From Mesorhizobium norvegicum (lineage in GTDB: Bacteria; Pseudomonadota; Alphaproteobacteria; Rhizobiales; Rhizobiaceae): a DNA stretch of 64,000 nucleotides. The number at the start of each line of letters is the position of its first letter. Positions within the stretch are counted from its first letter, which is position 1. Shown in pieces: positions 1 through 8,371 of this stretch. The stretch is from contig NZ_SMYZ01000022.1 of the NCBI RefSeq assembly GCF_004919685.1, positions 1 to 64,000 of the forward strand. Reading direction: 5' to 3'. Below the pieces are notes generated by a model. It ran no database searches, was not told the DNA's origin, and was given only the letters and a program-made list of their open reading frames with translations. The position numbers were made by a program, and so were the translations under genes.

Positions 1-82
1 CCGGCAGGGCAATGAGGGGCGGCGCCAACGCCTGCAGGCAACTGCCGCCTTCTCCAGGCCCGCCACGACTGTTCCGGTCCCC

Positions 83-1669
83 TCAATATCCAAGCGCCAA
101 GCCATCCTTGCGCGGATCGGAAGCGCCGGTCAGCGTCCCCTTCTCCCAGTCGATCAGCACCACCTGTCCGCCGCCCAGCGGATGATGCGGTTCGGCAATG
201 CGGTGGCCGCGCCGGCGCAGGCCCTCGATCGCCTCGGCGGGAACGCCACGCTCGGCCTCCACCGTGTCGTCATTGTAGAACACCCTGGGCGCATCCAGCG
301 CCTGCTGCGGGTCCATGCCGAAGTCGATCATGTTGGTCAGCAGATGGACATGCCCGAACGGCTGGTAGCCGCCGCCCATGACGCCGAACGGCATCACCAC
401 GCGGCCGTTCTTCGTCGCCATGCCGGGCATGATCGTGTGCATCGGCCGCTTGCCGGGCGCGATCGCGTTCGGGTGCGCCGGATCGAGGCGGAAGCTCGAG
501 CCGCGGTTCTGCAGCACGATGCCGGTCTTCGGGCCGACGACGCCGCTGCCGAACGAGTAATAAGTCGAGTTGATGAAGGAGACCGCGTTGCGGTCGCGGT
601 CGACGATGGAGATGTAGACCGTGTCGCTGCCGGGCAGGTCCACGCGCGGCAGATGCGTCATGGCGCGTTCGCGGTCGATCTCGGCGCGCAGCCGGTCGGC
701 ATAGGCGCCGGATAGGAGCTGCTTGACCGGCACCGGAACACGGTCCTGGTCGCCGACATAGCGGTCGCGGTCGCGATAGGCCAGCCGCCCGGCCTCGATC
801 TCCAGATGCAGGCGCTCGGCGCCATTGGGATCGAGTCCGCCAAGCTTGAAGCCCGACAGCACGTTCAGCATCAAAAGCGCCGTCAGCCCCTGATTGTTCG
901 GCGGCATCTGGTGGATGTCGTGGCCGCCATAGGCGGTGCTGACCGGCGCCACATAGTCGCCTTTGGTCGCGGCGAAATCCTCGGCCGAATGAAGCCCACC
1001 CAATTCGTTGAGCCGGCGCACGATATCGTCGGCGACAGCACCCTCGTAGAATCCGGCGCGGCCATGCCTGGCGATGATCCGCAATGTCGCCGCCAGTTCT
1101 GGCTGCCGGTGGATGTCACCGGCCTTCGGCGCCTTGCCGCCGGGCAGGAAGATGCGCGCGGCATGCTCGTCGGCCGACAGATCGGTCTCCGGTTCGGCCC
1201 AGTCGAAGGCGACGCGGTCATGCACGACATAGCCGTTTTCGGCATAATGGATGGCCGGCGCCAGCGCCTCGGCAAGGCCCTTGCGGCCATGGTCCTCGAG
1301 CAGGCGGCTCCAGGCATCGACGGCGCCCGGCACGGTGACCGCATGCGGACCCTGCAGCGGGATGCGGTCGAAGCCTTTTTCGAGATACCAGTCGACCGTG
1401 GCCCTGGCTGGCGCCCGCCCCGAGCCATTGAAGGCCAGCACATTGCCTTGGCCTGCCGGGCTATAGAGCACGAAGCAGTCGCCGCCGATGCCGGTCGACT
1501 GCGGTTCGACCACGCCCTGCACGGCGGCGGCGCAGACCGCGGCATCCATGGCGTTGCCGCCGGAGCGCAGCATGTCGATGGCGGCAAGGGTTGCAAGCGG
1601 ATGCGACGTCGCCGCAACCGCCTCCGTGGCACGAACCGGCGAGCGGCCGGGAAACTGGAAATCACGCAT
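83..1669 (-). CDS. Gamma-glutamyltransferase family protein
   Basis: N-terminal-nucleophile hydrolase of the gamma-glutamyltranspeptidase family, 528 residues, which cleaves or transfers gamma-glutamyl groups after self-processing. The expected processing nucleophile is Thr350, in the context SDTVYISIVD, followed by the conserved NAVSFINSTYYSFGSG-like stretch and a GGG-containing small-subunit region. The early GGNAMDAAVCAA motif is also typical. The start at 1669 is chosen because residues upstream in the same frame only read through the permease gene in the wrong frame. No signal peptide is visible, so it is probably cytoplasmic, like YwrD-type members. It is the last gene of the transporter operon, 47 bases after the second permease. 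This suggests the imported compound carries a gamma-glutamyl bond. The family is certain; the substrate is inferred. Confidence 0.88.
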   Translation of the reverse strand: MRDFQFPGRSPVRATEAVAATSHPLATLAAIDMLRSGGNAMDAAVCAAAVQGVVEPQSTGIGGDCFVLYSPAGQGNVLAFNGSGRAPARATVDWYLEKGFDRIPLQGPHAVTVPGAVDAWSRLLEDHGRKGLAEALAPAIHYAENGYVVHDRVAFDWAEPETDLSADEHAARIFLPGGKAPKAGDIHRQPELAATLRIIARHGRAGFYEGAVADDIVRRLNELGGLHSAEDFAATKGDYVAPVSTAYGGHDIHQMPPNNQGLTALLMLNVLSGFKLGGLDPNGAERLHLEIEAGRLAYRDRDRYVGDQDRVPVPVKQLLSGAYADRLRAEIDRERAMTHLPRVDLPGSDTVYISIVDRDRNAVSFINSTYYSFGSGVVGPKTGIVLQNRGSSFRLDPAHPNAIAPGKRPMHTIMPGMATKNGRVVMPFGVMGGGYQPFGHVHLLTNMIDFGMDPQQALDAPRVFYNDDTVEAERGVPAEAIEGLRRRGHRIAEPHHPLGGGQVVLIDWEKGTLTGASDPRKDGLALGY

Positions 1670-1716
1670 TCTGTCTGGATATCCCCTGGTCAGTTCTGCG
1701 AATTGGTCACTTGAAA

Positions 1717-2517
1717 TCAATGCCGCCGCCCGAAGATCTGCGCAACCGACAACAGCACGACCGAGAGCACGATCAGGCAGGTCGAGATGGCGGCGATCGT
1801 CGGGTCGATCTGGTCGCGCAGCGCATTGAACATGCGGCGCGTCAATGTCGTGGTCTCGCCGCCCGAGATGAACAGCGAAACCACCACTTCGTCGAAGGAG
1901 GTGATGAAGGCAAACAGCGCCCCCGAAACGATCGAGAAGCGGATCTGCGGCATGGTCACCTGCCAGAAGGCGGCGACGCGGCCGGCGCCGAGGCTGCGCG
2001 CCACCCGCTCCTGGTTCATGTCGTAGGAGCGCAGGCCCGACAGCACGGTCAGCACCACCAGCGGCAGCGCCTGCACCGTATGCGCGATGACCAGCCCGGT
2101 CAGCGTGTTGTTGAGCCCGATGTGCGCATAGAGGAAGAAAGTGCCGATGCCGATCAGGATCACCGGCACGATCAGCGACGCGGTCAGCAGCGCGTTGATG
2201 GTGCCGTTGAAGCGCAGCGTGCCCCGGTTGATGGCATAGGCGGCGGCAGTGCCGAGCGGTGTCGCCACCAGCACTGTCATAGCAGCCACCTTGACCGAGA
2301 CGATCGTGGCGTCGCGCCATTCCAGCGACTGGAAGTAGGTCTGGTACCAGCGTAGCGACCATTGCTGCGGCGGGAATTGCAGCAGCGTCGAATCCGAAAA
2401 CGACATGATGACGATGATGATCGACGGCGCGATCAGGAACAGCAGCACGAGGCCGCCGAGGCCGTAGAGCCACAGGCGTTGCCGGTGTGAGATCGGCAGG
2501 CCGATATCCTCGCTCAT
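1717..2517 (-). CDS. ABC transporter permease, PotC-like
   Basis: Inner-membrane permease of the spermidine/putrescine class (binding-protein-dependent transport family 2), 266 residues. Its first membrane helix is at about residues 15-38, and the EAA-loop region reads SLGAGRVAAFWQVTMPQIR, the contact site for the ATPase. The start at 2517 is chosen because its ATG overlaps the TGA of the preceding permease in an ATGA junction, which implies translational coupling. Its length is normal for PotC. It would form the membrane channel as a heterodimer with the upstream permease. The transported molecule cannot be read from the sequence; polyamines, opines and amino-acid derivatives are all carried by this class. 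Confidence 0.88.
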   Translation of the reverse strand: MSEDIGLPISHRQRLWLYGLGGLVLLFLIAPSIIIVIMSFSDSTLLQFPPQQWSLRWYQTYFQSLEWRDATIVSVKVAAMTVLVATPLGTAAAYAINRGTLRFNGTINALLTASLIVPVILIGIGTFFLYAHIGLNNTLTGLVIAHTVQALPLVVLTVLSGLRSYDMNQERVARSLGAGRVAAFWQVTMPQIRFSIVSGALFAFITSFDEVVVSLFISGGETTTLTRRMFNALRDQIDPTIAAISTCLIVLSVVLLSVAQIFGRRH

Positions 2518-3437
2518 CGCGAACTCCATACACCGGTGGCGCGCGCGCCGAGCAGCCACTGGAACAGGCCGAGAAGCGCCAGCGTGACCACCAGCAGCAC
2601 CACGCCGAGCGCGGCACCCGCACCCCAGTTGGAATAGAGGCTGGTGGTTTGTTCCATGCGCATCGCCCACATGATGACCTTGCCGCCGCCCATCAGCGCA
2701 GGCGTGACGAAGAAGCCCAGGCAGAGCACGAAGACGATGACCACGCCCGAGGCGAGGCCGGGCAGCGACAGCGGAAAGAAGATCTGCCGGAAGGTCGCGG
2801 CCGGACCGGCGCCAAGGTTCATGCCGGCGCGCAGGCAGTCGGTGTCGATGGTCTTCATCGAGGCGTAGAGCGGCAGCACCAGGAACGGCAGCAGAATGTG
2901 CGTCATGCCGATGACGACGCCCGACAGATTGTTGGCGAGCGACAACGGCTGGCTGATGATGCCGAGATCGATCAGCCAGCTGTTGATCAGGCCCTTGCGC
3001 TGCAGGATCACCAGCCAGGCATAGGTGCGCACCAGAACCGATGTCCAGAACGGCAGGATGACGAAGATCAGGCAGATCGACGCCGCCCGGCGCGGCAGCT
3101 GCGACAGCATGTAGGCCAACGGATAGCCAAGCAGGACGCAGGCGCCGGTGACGATGAAGGCGACCTTGAAGGTGGTGACGAAGGTCTTGATGTAGGAGGC
3201 CTGCTCGAAGAAGCGCGCATAATTGGCGGCGCTCAGCGCGCCGGCCTCGTCGAACAGCGACAGCCAGAACAGCCAGCCGATCGGCACGATGATGATGGCG
3301 AAGACGAGGAACAGGCTTGGCGCCAGCAGGGCCAGCAGCCGCAGCGACTCGCGCCGTGCGTCGGCGCGCAGCGCGTGTGCGTTCAGGGACTGATCCGCGC
3401 GGGCAGTCTCTTGCATGAGGGCGGGCTGCGCGCGCAT
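2514..3437 (-). CDS. ABC transporter permease, PotB-like
   Basis: Inner-membrane permease of the spermidine/putrescine class, 307 residues. A cytoplasmic leader of about 40 residues precedes the first helix (ALLAPSLFLVFAIIIVPIGW region). The EAA-type loop reads AGMNLGAGPAATFRQIFFPL. The start at 3437 overlaps the ATPase stop in a TGATG junction, and its own stop overlaps the next permease in ATGA, so three genes are translated as a coupled set. In-frame sequence upstream of 3437 is the ATPase gene read in another frame and is not coding here. It pairs with the PotC-like permease; substrate unknown. Confidence 0.87.
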   Translation of the reverse strand: MRAQPALMQETARADQSLNAHALRADARRESLRLLALLAPSLFLVFAIIIVPIGWLFWLSLFDEAGALSAANYARFFEQASYIKTFVTTFKVAFIVTGACVLLGYPLAYMLSQLPRRAASICLIFVILPFWTSVLVRTYAWLVILQRKGLINSWLIDLGIISQPLSLANNLSGVVIGMTHILLPFLVLPLYASMKTIDTDCLRAGMNLGAGPAATFRQIFFPLSLPGLASGVVIVFVLCLGFFVTPALMGGGKVIMWAMRMEQTTSLYSNWGAGAALGVVLLVVTLALLGLFQWLLGARATGVWSSR

Positions 3438-4522
3438 CACTCGGCCGCCACCAGGATCGTGTCCTGCGCGTCGAGGCCGAGGCTGACCGGCTGGCCGGGA
3501 GCCGGCATCCTGGCCAGCACGTCGCTGCGGCAATAGTCGCGCAATGTCAGCTGGCGGCCATCGCGCAGCACTGCGTAGCAGACGAAGCTGTCGCCCTGGT
3601 AGATGATGTCGCTGAGCGTCGCATCGAGCACGTTGACGCCGTTTGGCTGTTCGGCATTTGCTGCCAAGAGCCGCAGCTTTTCCGGCCGCACCACCATAAG
3701 GTGCTGGCCTGATGCCGGGGTCGGCGCTGCGGTGTGGATTCTGCGGTCCTCGTACCAGACGGAGCCGTTGCGGCACTCGACCGGAATGAAATTCGATTCG
3801 CCGATGAAGCCGGCTACAAACCGCGTTTGCGGCGTGGCGTAGAGGGTTTCGGGCTTGTCGAGCTGTTCGATGCGCCCGCCGTTCATCACCGCGATGCGGT
3901 CAGACATGGTGATCGCTTCGCGCTGGTCATGAGTGACATAGACCGTGGTCATGCCAAGCCGGCGATGCAGGGCGCGCAGTTCGATCTGCATGTGCTCGCG
4001 CAGGCCCTTGTCGAGCGCCGACAGCGGTTCGTCCATCAGCACGATGCGCGGCTCGAAGACGATGGCACGCGCCAGCGCCACGCGCTGGCGCTGGCCGCCG
4101 GAAAGCTGGTCGACCCGGCGCTCGCCCAGCCCCTGTAATTTCACAAGATCCAGCGCCTTCTCGACACGCTCGGCCGTCTCGGTGGCGGCGACGCCGCGCT
4201 GCTTCAGCGGAAAGGCGATGTTGTGGAAGACGTTCATATGCGGAAACAGCGCGTAGGTCTGGAACACCATGCCGATGTTGCGCTTGTGCGGCGGCGTGGT
4301 GATGATCTCGTCGTCACCGACCCTGATCGAGCCGGCATTGGCTCGCACGAAGCCGGCCAGGACCATCAGCAGCGTCGTCTTGCCGGAACCGGAAGGCCCG
4401 AGCAGCGTCAGGAATTCGCCGGCCTCGACATCGAGGTTCAGATCGCGCAGCACCGGCACGCTGCCAAATCGTTTCTCGATCCGGCGCATGCTGATCGGCA
4501 GCGCGGATGGCGCAATGGACAA
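3437..4522 (-). CDS. ABC transporter ATP-binding protein, PotA-like
   Basis: ATPase energising the importer, 361 residues. Walker A is GPSGSGKTT, the Q-loop lies in GMVFQTYALFPH, the signature is LSGGQRQRVALARA, Walker B is IVLMDEPLSALD and the switch histidine is in VTHDQ. A C-terminal TOBE-type domain of about 120 residues (MVVRPEKLRLL onward) marks the PotA/UgpC class. I choose a TTG start at 4522 because AAGGAG lies nine bases upstream; the first in-frame ATG (4489) has no such site. The gene is separated from the binding-protein gene by 186 bases that hold a palindromic repeat, which may set relative expression. Confidence 0.86.
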   Translation of the reverse strand: MSIAPSALPISMRRIEKRFGSVPVLRDLNLDVEAGEFLTLLGPSGSGKTTLLMVLAGFVRANAGSIRVGDDEIITTPPHKRNIGMVFQTYALFPHMNVFHNIAFPLKQRGVAATETAERVEKALDLVKLQGLGERRVDQLSGGQRQRVALARAIVFEPRIVLMDEPLSALDKGLREHMQIELRALHRRLGMTTVYVTHDQREAITMSDRIAVMNGGRIEQLDKPETLYATPQTRFVAGFIGESNFIPVECRNGSVWYEDRRIHTAAPTPASGQHLMVVRPEKLRLLAANAEQPNGVNVLDATLSDIIYQGDSFVCYAVLRDGRQLTLRDYCRSDVLARMPAPGQPVSLGLDAQDTILVAAE

Positions 4523-4536
4523 GATTTTTCTCTCCT

Positions 4537-4640
4537 TAGAGCAATTCCAGGAAAAGTGTGAAGCGGTTTTCCGTCCGGAATTGCGTGAAAACAAAGAGAT
4601 AGAGTGGTTCGACGTTTCCGAGAAACGGTGAACTGCTCTA
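4537..4640. repeat. Rhizobial-type composite palindromic repeat
   Basis: A 104-base element bounded by TAGAGCA and TGCTCTA. Its left half is an inverted repeat: CAATTCC and GGAATTG enclosing GGAAAA-N9-TTTTCC. Its right 41 bases (4600-4640) match 23813-23853 at most positions with equal length. It sits between the binding-protein and ATPase genes of one operon, and its left end abuts the ATPase ribosome-binding site. Such intergenic mosaic elements are common in rhizobia. An effect on mRNA processing within the operon is inference. Confidence 0.75.
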
Positions 4641-4708
4641 GCCGGCAAACAAGAGGTGGCGAGGCAGGTGCTGGTTGCGCCGCCCCGCCATAAGTCTATG
4701 GCCGCAGC

Positions 4709-5749
4709 CTATTGCTGGATCAGATTGTTGAACTTTTCCGTCGCCTCGACCAGATTGTCGCGCCAGAATTCGGCATCCTGCAGCACCTGCTTCTTGACGT
4801 TTTCGGGTGCCGAATTGATGTCCTTGATCCTGTCCTGCGGGATCTTGCCGGTCTCGAAAGCCTTCTCGTTCACCGGGCCATTGTCGACATAGAGCGGCAG
4901 ATTGGCCTGCAATTGCGGACTGACGAACATCGCCAGCGCCTTCATGGCCGCCTCCTTGTTCTTCGCGCCCTTGGGGATGACCATGCAGTCGGCGGTGAGC
5001 ACGCCCTGGTCGAAGGAGAAGCTGACCGGCGCGCCTTCCTTCTTCAAGGTGCCGGCGCGGCCGTTCCAGATGCTCGCCATGTCGACTTCGCCGTCCTTCA
5101 CCAGTTGCATGGCCTGGGCGCCGGAGGTCCACCAGGCGTCGACATGGCCGCGGATCTTGTCGACGGACTTCAGCGCGCCGTCGATATCGACCGGATAGAC
5201 CTTGTCGATCGGAATGCCTTCGGCCAGGGCCGCGACGCTCAGCGTTTCCGTCGCCTGGCTGCCGCTCAGCGCGCGCCGTCCCGGGAATTTTTCCACGTTC
5301 CAGAAATCGGCCCATGTCTTCGGCCCTTTGTCGCCAAAAACATCGGTCCGGTAGATCAGCACGACCGAGGTGTAGGAAATGCCGACCCAGTCGTCATGGA
5401 CGAGTTTCGGGTTGATGCCGCTCTTGTCGATGATGCCGTAGTCGAGCTTCTCGAACAGCCCTTCCTTCGAGCCGCGCGCGCATTCGTCGGCGCCAAGTTC
5501 GGTGATGTCCCACTTCACCGCATTGCCGGTCACTTGCAGCCGCACGTCGTCGAGGCCGTTGGTGGTGTCTTCCTTGATGGTGATGCCGAGCGCATCGGCG
5601 GTCGGCTTGAAGAACGCCTTGGTCTGCGCCTCCTGATAGGTCCCGCCCCATGAGGCGACGGTGATGGTGTCGCCCGCCATGGCGGGGGCGGCGAGCGAGG
5701 CCATGAGGCCCGCAATCGCAACAACGCTAACGCTTCTGGTCCTGTTCAT
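4709..5749 (-). CDS. Extracellular solute-binding protein of Pot-type ABC importer
   Basis: Periplasmic ligand-binding protein of 346 residues, PotD/extracellular-binding family 1. A Sec signal peptide is clear: basic NRTR, a hydrophobic run, then a cleavage site after APAMA at about residue 25. The mature protein opens with DTITVASWGGTYQEAQ, the usual first strand of this family. The start at 5749 has GGAGAG about eight bases upstream. It is the first gene of the operon that continues through ATPase, two permeases and the gamma-glutamyltransferase-like enzyme. It is divergent from a GntR regulator with a palindrome between them, so expression is probably ligand-responsive. Confidence 0.9.
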   Translation of the reverse strand: MNRTRSVSVVAIAGLMASLAAPAMAGDTITVASWGGTYQEAQTKAFFKPTADALGITIKEDTTNGLDDVRLQVTGNAVKWDITELGADECARGSKEGLFEKLDYGIIDKSGINPKLVHDDWVGISYTSVVLIYRTDVFGDKGPKTWADFWNVEKFPGRRALSGSQATETLSVAALAEGIPIDKVYPVDIDGALKSVDKIRGHVDAWWTSGAQAMQLVKDGEVDMASIWNGRAGTLKKEGAPVSFSFDQGVLTADCMVIPKGAKNKEAAMKALAMFVSPQLQANLPLYVDNGPVNEKAFETGKIPQDRIKDINSAPENVKKQVLQDAEFWRDNLVEATEKFNNLIQQ

Positions 5750-5799
5750 TTTCGGCTCTCCAACCGGTGTTCCCATTGTTTTTGATTTCGCATGCTATT

Positions 5800-5809
5800 T
5801 TGTATACAA
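5800..5809. promoter_or_regulatory. Candidate GntR (FadR-type) operator
   Basis: Perfect 10-base palindrome TTGTATACAA in an AT-rich patch, 51 bases upstream of the binding-protein start and 178 bases upstream of the regulator start. FCD-domain GntR proteins commonly bind short palindromes of this type, often with TNGTNNNACNA character. The pairing with the divergent GntR gene is inference from position. Confidence 0.6.
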
Positions 5810-5987
5810 TTTTGAGTGTAGCTTGGAGATCGTTGATGTCAACACCATCCGGCGCGATCGAATTTACGCGTTTCGCGCCGGACAGGTTGGAGAGGGGCGG
5901 GGTCGCCGGGGGCGTGGCAAATTGCGCCGACTGCGGCTACAGCTATGCGTGTCCCGGCTGAAAGGCCGGAGAACTGGGAACGGAACC

Positions 5988-6689
5988 TTGGCCAAGGAAA
6001 CCAAAAATACGCTGCGCGACTCGGTCTACTCCGCGCTCAAGGCGATGATCGTGACCGGCCAGATTCCGCCGGGCTCACGCGTCACCGAAAACGACATCGC
6101 GGCGAAGCTGACTGTCAGCCGCACCCCGGTGCGCGAGGCCTTCAACCGCCTCGAGCGCGACGGCCTGGTCACCGGCCGGCCGCGCCAGGGCTATGTCGTG
6201 ACCGAGTTCGACATCAACATGTTCCGCGAGGCCTTCGAGATCCGCGAGCTGCTCGACGGCCATGCGACGGAACTGGCGGCGGCTGCGGCGACGGAAGCGG
6301 ACAAGGCGCGGCTGCGCGCCATGCTGGCCGAATGCGAGCGGCTGGCCGCCATTCCGGAGCGCACCAACAGGGAGAAATTCCAGGAGCTCGAGGTCGGCAT
6401 CGACCTGCATCGCGTCATCGCCGAAATCAGCGGCAATGTGATGCTGCACGGCATGCTGTGCGGCATCCTCGACAAGTGCCAGCACTATGTCTGGACGGAA
6501 CTGCTCTGGCTGGACGAATGGAAGATCGCCCGCGATGAGCACGCCGAAATCGTCGACGCCATCTGCGCCGGCGACGCCAGCCGAGCCGGCACGCTGGCGC
6601 GCGCCCATGTGCGCGGATCGCGTGACAATGTTCTGCGCCTGCTGCAGGCCAAGTCGGACTATCGGAATTTTCTGGCCAAGGCGTCTTAA
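5988..6689 (+). CDS. GntR-family transcriptional regulator with FCD domain
   Basis: DNA-binding regulator of 233 residues. The N-terminal winged helix-turn-helix (about residues 10-75) contains PPGSRVTENDIAAKL and VSRTPVREAFNRLERDGLV, the canonical GntR recognition helix. The C-terminal all-helical FCD domain (about 85-215) includes the FEIRELLDGHATELAA opening and metal/ligand histidines in DLHRVI and RDEHAEIV. No ATG fits, so I choose TTG at 5988 (LAKETKNTLRDS), with a purine-rich GGGAACGGA upstream; a GTG at 5949 is possible. It is divergent from the Pot-type importer and probably represses it in the absence of ligand. Confidence 0.85.
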   Translation: MAKETKNTLRDSVYSALKAMIVTGQIPPGSRVTENDIAAKLTVSRTPVREAFNRLERDGLVTGRPRQGYVVTEFDINMFREAFEIRELLDGHATELAAAAATEADKARLRAMLAECERLAAIPERTNREKFQELEVGIDLHRVIAEISGNVMLHGMLCGILDKCQHYVWTELLWLDEWKIARDEHAEIVDAICAGDASRAGTLARAHVRGSRDNVLRLLQAKSDYRNFLAKAS

Positions 6690-6753
6690 GGGGCGAGGAG
6701 CTTGAACGAGGCCTGCCCGCCGACTGACCCTGACGACAAGCGCCTTTGAGTCT

Positions 6754-7512
6754 TCAGCCCTTGCGCTCCTGAAGGCTGTTGCCGCCGTCGACCACCAGCA
6801 GGGCGCCGTTGACATAGCTGGCGCCTTCCGATGCCAGGAACACGACCGCCGCGGCCACCTCGTCGGGTCGCCCGGCCCGCGCCGGCGGCGTATGCAGGGC
6901 GGCTTGCCGCTCCATCTCGCTCGACGAACCCGTTTCGATCCAGCCGGGGGCGACGGCATTGGCCGTGATGCCGCTTCTCGCCACTTCGAGCGCCAGCGTG
7001 CGTATCAGGCCGACCATGCCGGCCTTGGCGGCGGAATAGGCTGATGTGCCTTCGAAGGACACCAGCGGCCCGGTGACCGACGCCACATTGACGATGCGCC
7101 CATAGCCCGCTTCGACCATCGCCGGCAGAAACGCCTTCGTGACGAGGAATGCGGTCTTCAGGCTGACGTCGATCCCCTGATCCCAGTCGGCCTCGGTCAT
7201 GGCAAGAAACGCCTTGTCGACCGAAGGCGATGCGAGCGAGCCCATGCCGGCGTTGTTGACCAGGATATCGACCGCGCCGACATCAGCCCGCAGCCGCGCG
7301 ACATCAGCAGCGATGGTGAGATCGGCGATTGCGGCTTTGGCATCGATACCTTCGCGGCAAAGCTCAACGGCGCGATCGAGCACACGCCCACTGGCGCCCG
7401 TGAGGAAAACGGCATGGCCGGCTTGGCCGAGCTGCCGGGCAATGGCAAAGCCGATGCCGTCGGCCGCACCGGCTCCGGTGATCAAAGCGCGCTTGGTGCG
7501 GGTAGGAAACAT
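6754..7512 (-). CDS. SDR-family oxidoreductase
   Basis: Classical short-chain dehydrogenase/reductase, 252 residues, NAD(P)-dependent. The cofactor motif is TGAGAADGIG near the N-terminus, followed by NNAG, the catalytic Ser in NVASVTG and Tyr/Lys in YSAAK, then APGWIETG. The C-terminus ends with the usual VDGG. The ATG at 7512 is used; a TTG at 7518 sits closer to a GGAG and would add two residues. It converges on the GntR gene and has no operon partner. Residues giving substrate specificity cannot be interpreted here; FabG-like or sugar/polyol dehydrogenase roles are equally possible. Confidence 0.88.
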   Translation of the reverse strand: MFPTRTKRALITGAGAADGIGFAIARQLGQAGHAVFLTGASGRVLDRAVELCREGIDAKAAIADLTIAADVARLRADVGAVDILVNNAGMGSLASPSVDKAFLAMTEADWDQGIDVSLKTAFLVTKAFLPAMVEAGYGRIVNVASVTGPLVSFEGTSAYSAAKAGMVGLIRTLALEVARSGITANAVAPGWIETGSSSEMERQAALHTPPARAGRPDEVAAAVVFLASEGASYVNGALLVVDGGNSLQERKG

Positions 7513-7597
7513 GGTCAAATCAGGCTCCGCTGGTTACATGAATGGTTTTGGCGCACCGGAGAGGATGAAACTGGGCGCCGTTATGTCATTGTTACGC

Positions 7598-7837
7598 CTA
7601 TTGATTTCTAAGATCACCTCTCGGAGCGGAGTGACGGCTTTGCGCCACAACCGGACTCTCGAGCCGATTACCGACCTGGTCTCGCACCACGGCGGACACC
7701 GCGACGCTGCCAGGCTTGGCGATGCTCTCGACACGCGCTGCAACATTGACGCCATCGTCATAGATGTCACCGTGGTCGAAGGTGATGTCGCCCACGTCCA
7801 TCCCGATGCGGAACTCAATCCGCCGCTCTTCCGTCCA
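7598..7837 (-). pseudogene. Remnant of class III adenylate/guanylate cyclase
   Basis: A short frame reads EERRIEFRIGMDVGDITFDH then GDIYDDGVNVAARVESIAKPG, which is the beta-strand and metal/nucleotide region of class III cyclases. A TAG at 7840-7838 lies immediately upstream in frame, no catalytic N-terminal half is present, and the similarity fades after about residue 60. Only about 70 residues of a domain of roughly 180 survive, so this is a decayed fragment rather than a gene. The surrounding 7519-7995 shows no other coding signal. Confidence 0.65.
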
Positions 7838-7860
7838 CTACTGCGCGCGGCGTGCTAGCG

Positions 7861-7995
7861 AACGTCGGGCTTCTGGCCGCGCTCCTGCTACTACTCCTGA
7901 TTGGCTTGAGCTGACTTTATACACGCGCGACAGCGGAAGGCGTTTCGTCCCGCTATCTCAACCATCAAATACGCCCCTCCTAACCTCCGAGAATG
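7861..7995. other. Non-coding remainder of the 7.5-8.0 kb gap
   Basis: Together with the cyclase remnant this forms a 477-base stretch without an intact gene between the SDR and YdhR-like genes. I see no clear promoter, hairpin or repeat in it. Its composition is consistent with decayed coding DNA. Confidence 0.4.
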
Positions 7996-8298
7996 CTACT
8001 TCACCGGGCCACGTGTGATGGACGTGAGTTCCACGATCACGTCAAACGCCTTGATGCTCAACGTCGGGTCACCTTTCATCTCCGCAATAATTGGCCCGTC
8101 CACGAAGGCCTGCACTGCGGCGTCATTGTCGAATAGGTAGATTCCCCCGGCTTCGCTTTGGGCCTCGTTTATGATCCAGACCTTCCAGCGCAGGCCAGGT
8201 ATGTCCGCGATGGGTTGAGCATATGGCAGGTTTTCTTTCTCGTACTCGGCCCTCGGCTCGTTGAGCTTGTAGTTGATTTGCAGAATTTTGGCCGACAT
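7996..8298 (-). CDS. YdhR-like putative monooxygenase family protein
   Basis: Small protein of 100 residues resembling the YdhR/putative monooxygenase family, a ferredoxin-like alpha+beta barrel that usually dimerises. The opening AKILQINYKLN, the central GLRWKVWIINEAQSEAGGIYLF and the following short helix match the family pattern. The start at 8298 is set by GGGAGGAAAGAC just upstream. It lies 73 bases downstream of an HxlR-type regulator on the same strand, so the two may be co-transcribed. Catalytic activity is not established for most members; a role in handling aromatic or electrophilic compounds is inference. Confidence 0.75.
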   Translation of the reverse strand: MSAKILQINYKLNEPRAEYEKENLPYAQPIADIPGLRWKVWIINEAQSEAGGIYLFDNDAAVQAFVDGPIIAEMKGDPTLSIKAFDVIVELTSITRGPVK

Positions 8299-8371
8299 GT
8301 CTTTCCTCCCTATTCTCTGTCGTAGGCGTTGCACGGCCACCCCGGATGAGGCTGCAACCTCGGTACGGTTT

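Noticed and set aside
1-82. Possible start or end of another gene at the left edge
   Set aside because: Only 82 bases lie beyond the gamma-glutamyltransferase stop, too few to identify a gene.
182-1829. Several plus-strand open frames opposite the gamma-glutamyltransferase gene
   Set aside because: They are typical GC-rich antisense shadows with no recognisable motifs and no ribosome-binding sites.
1670-2623. Upstream part of a long minus-strand frame in front of the gamma-glutamyltransferase gene, as if a fusion protein
   Set aside because: It is a His/Arg/Ala-rich translation of the permease gene in the wrong frame. The permease frame has clear membrane helices and motifs.
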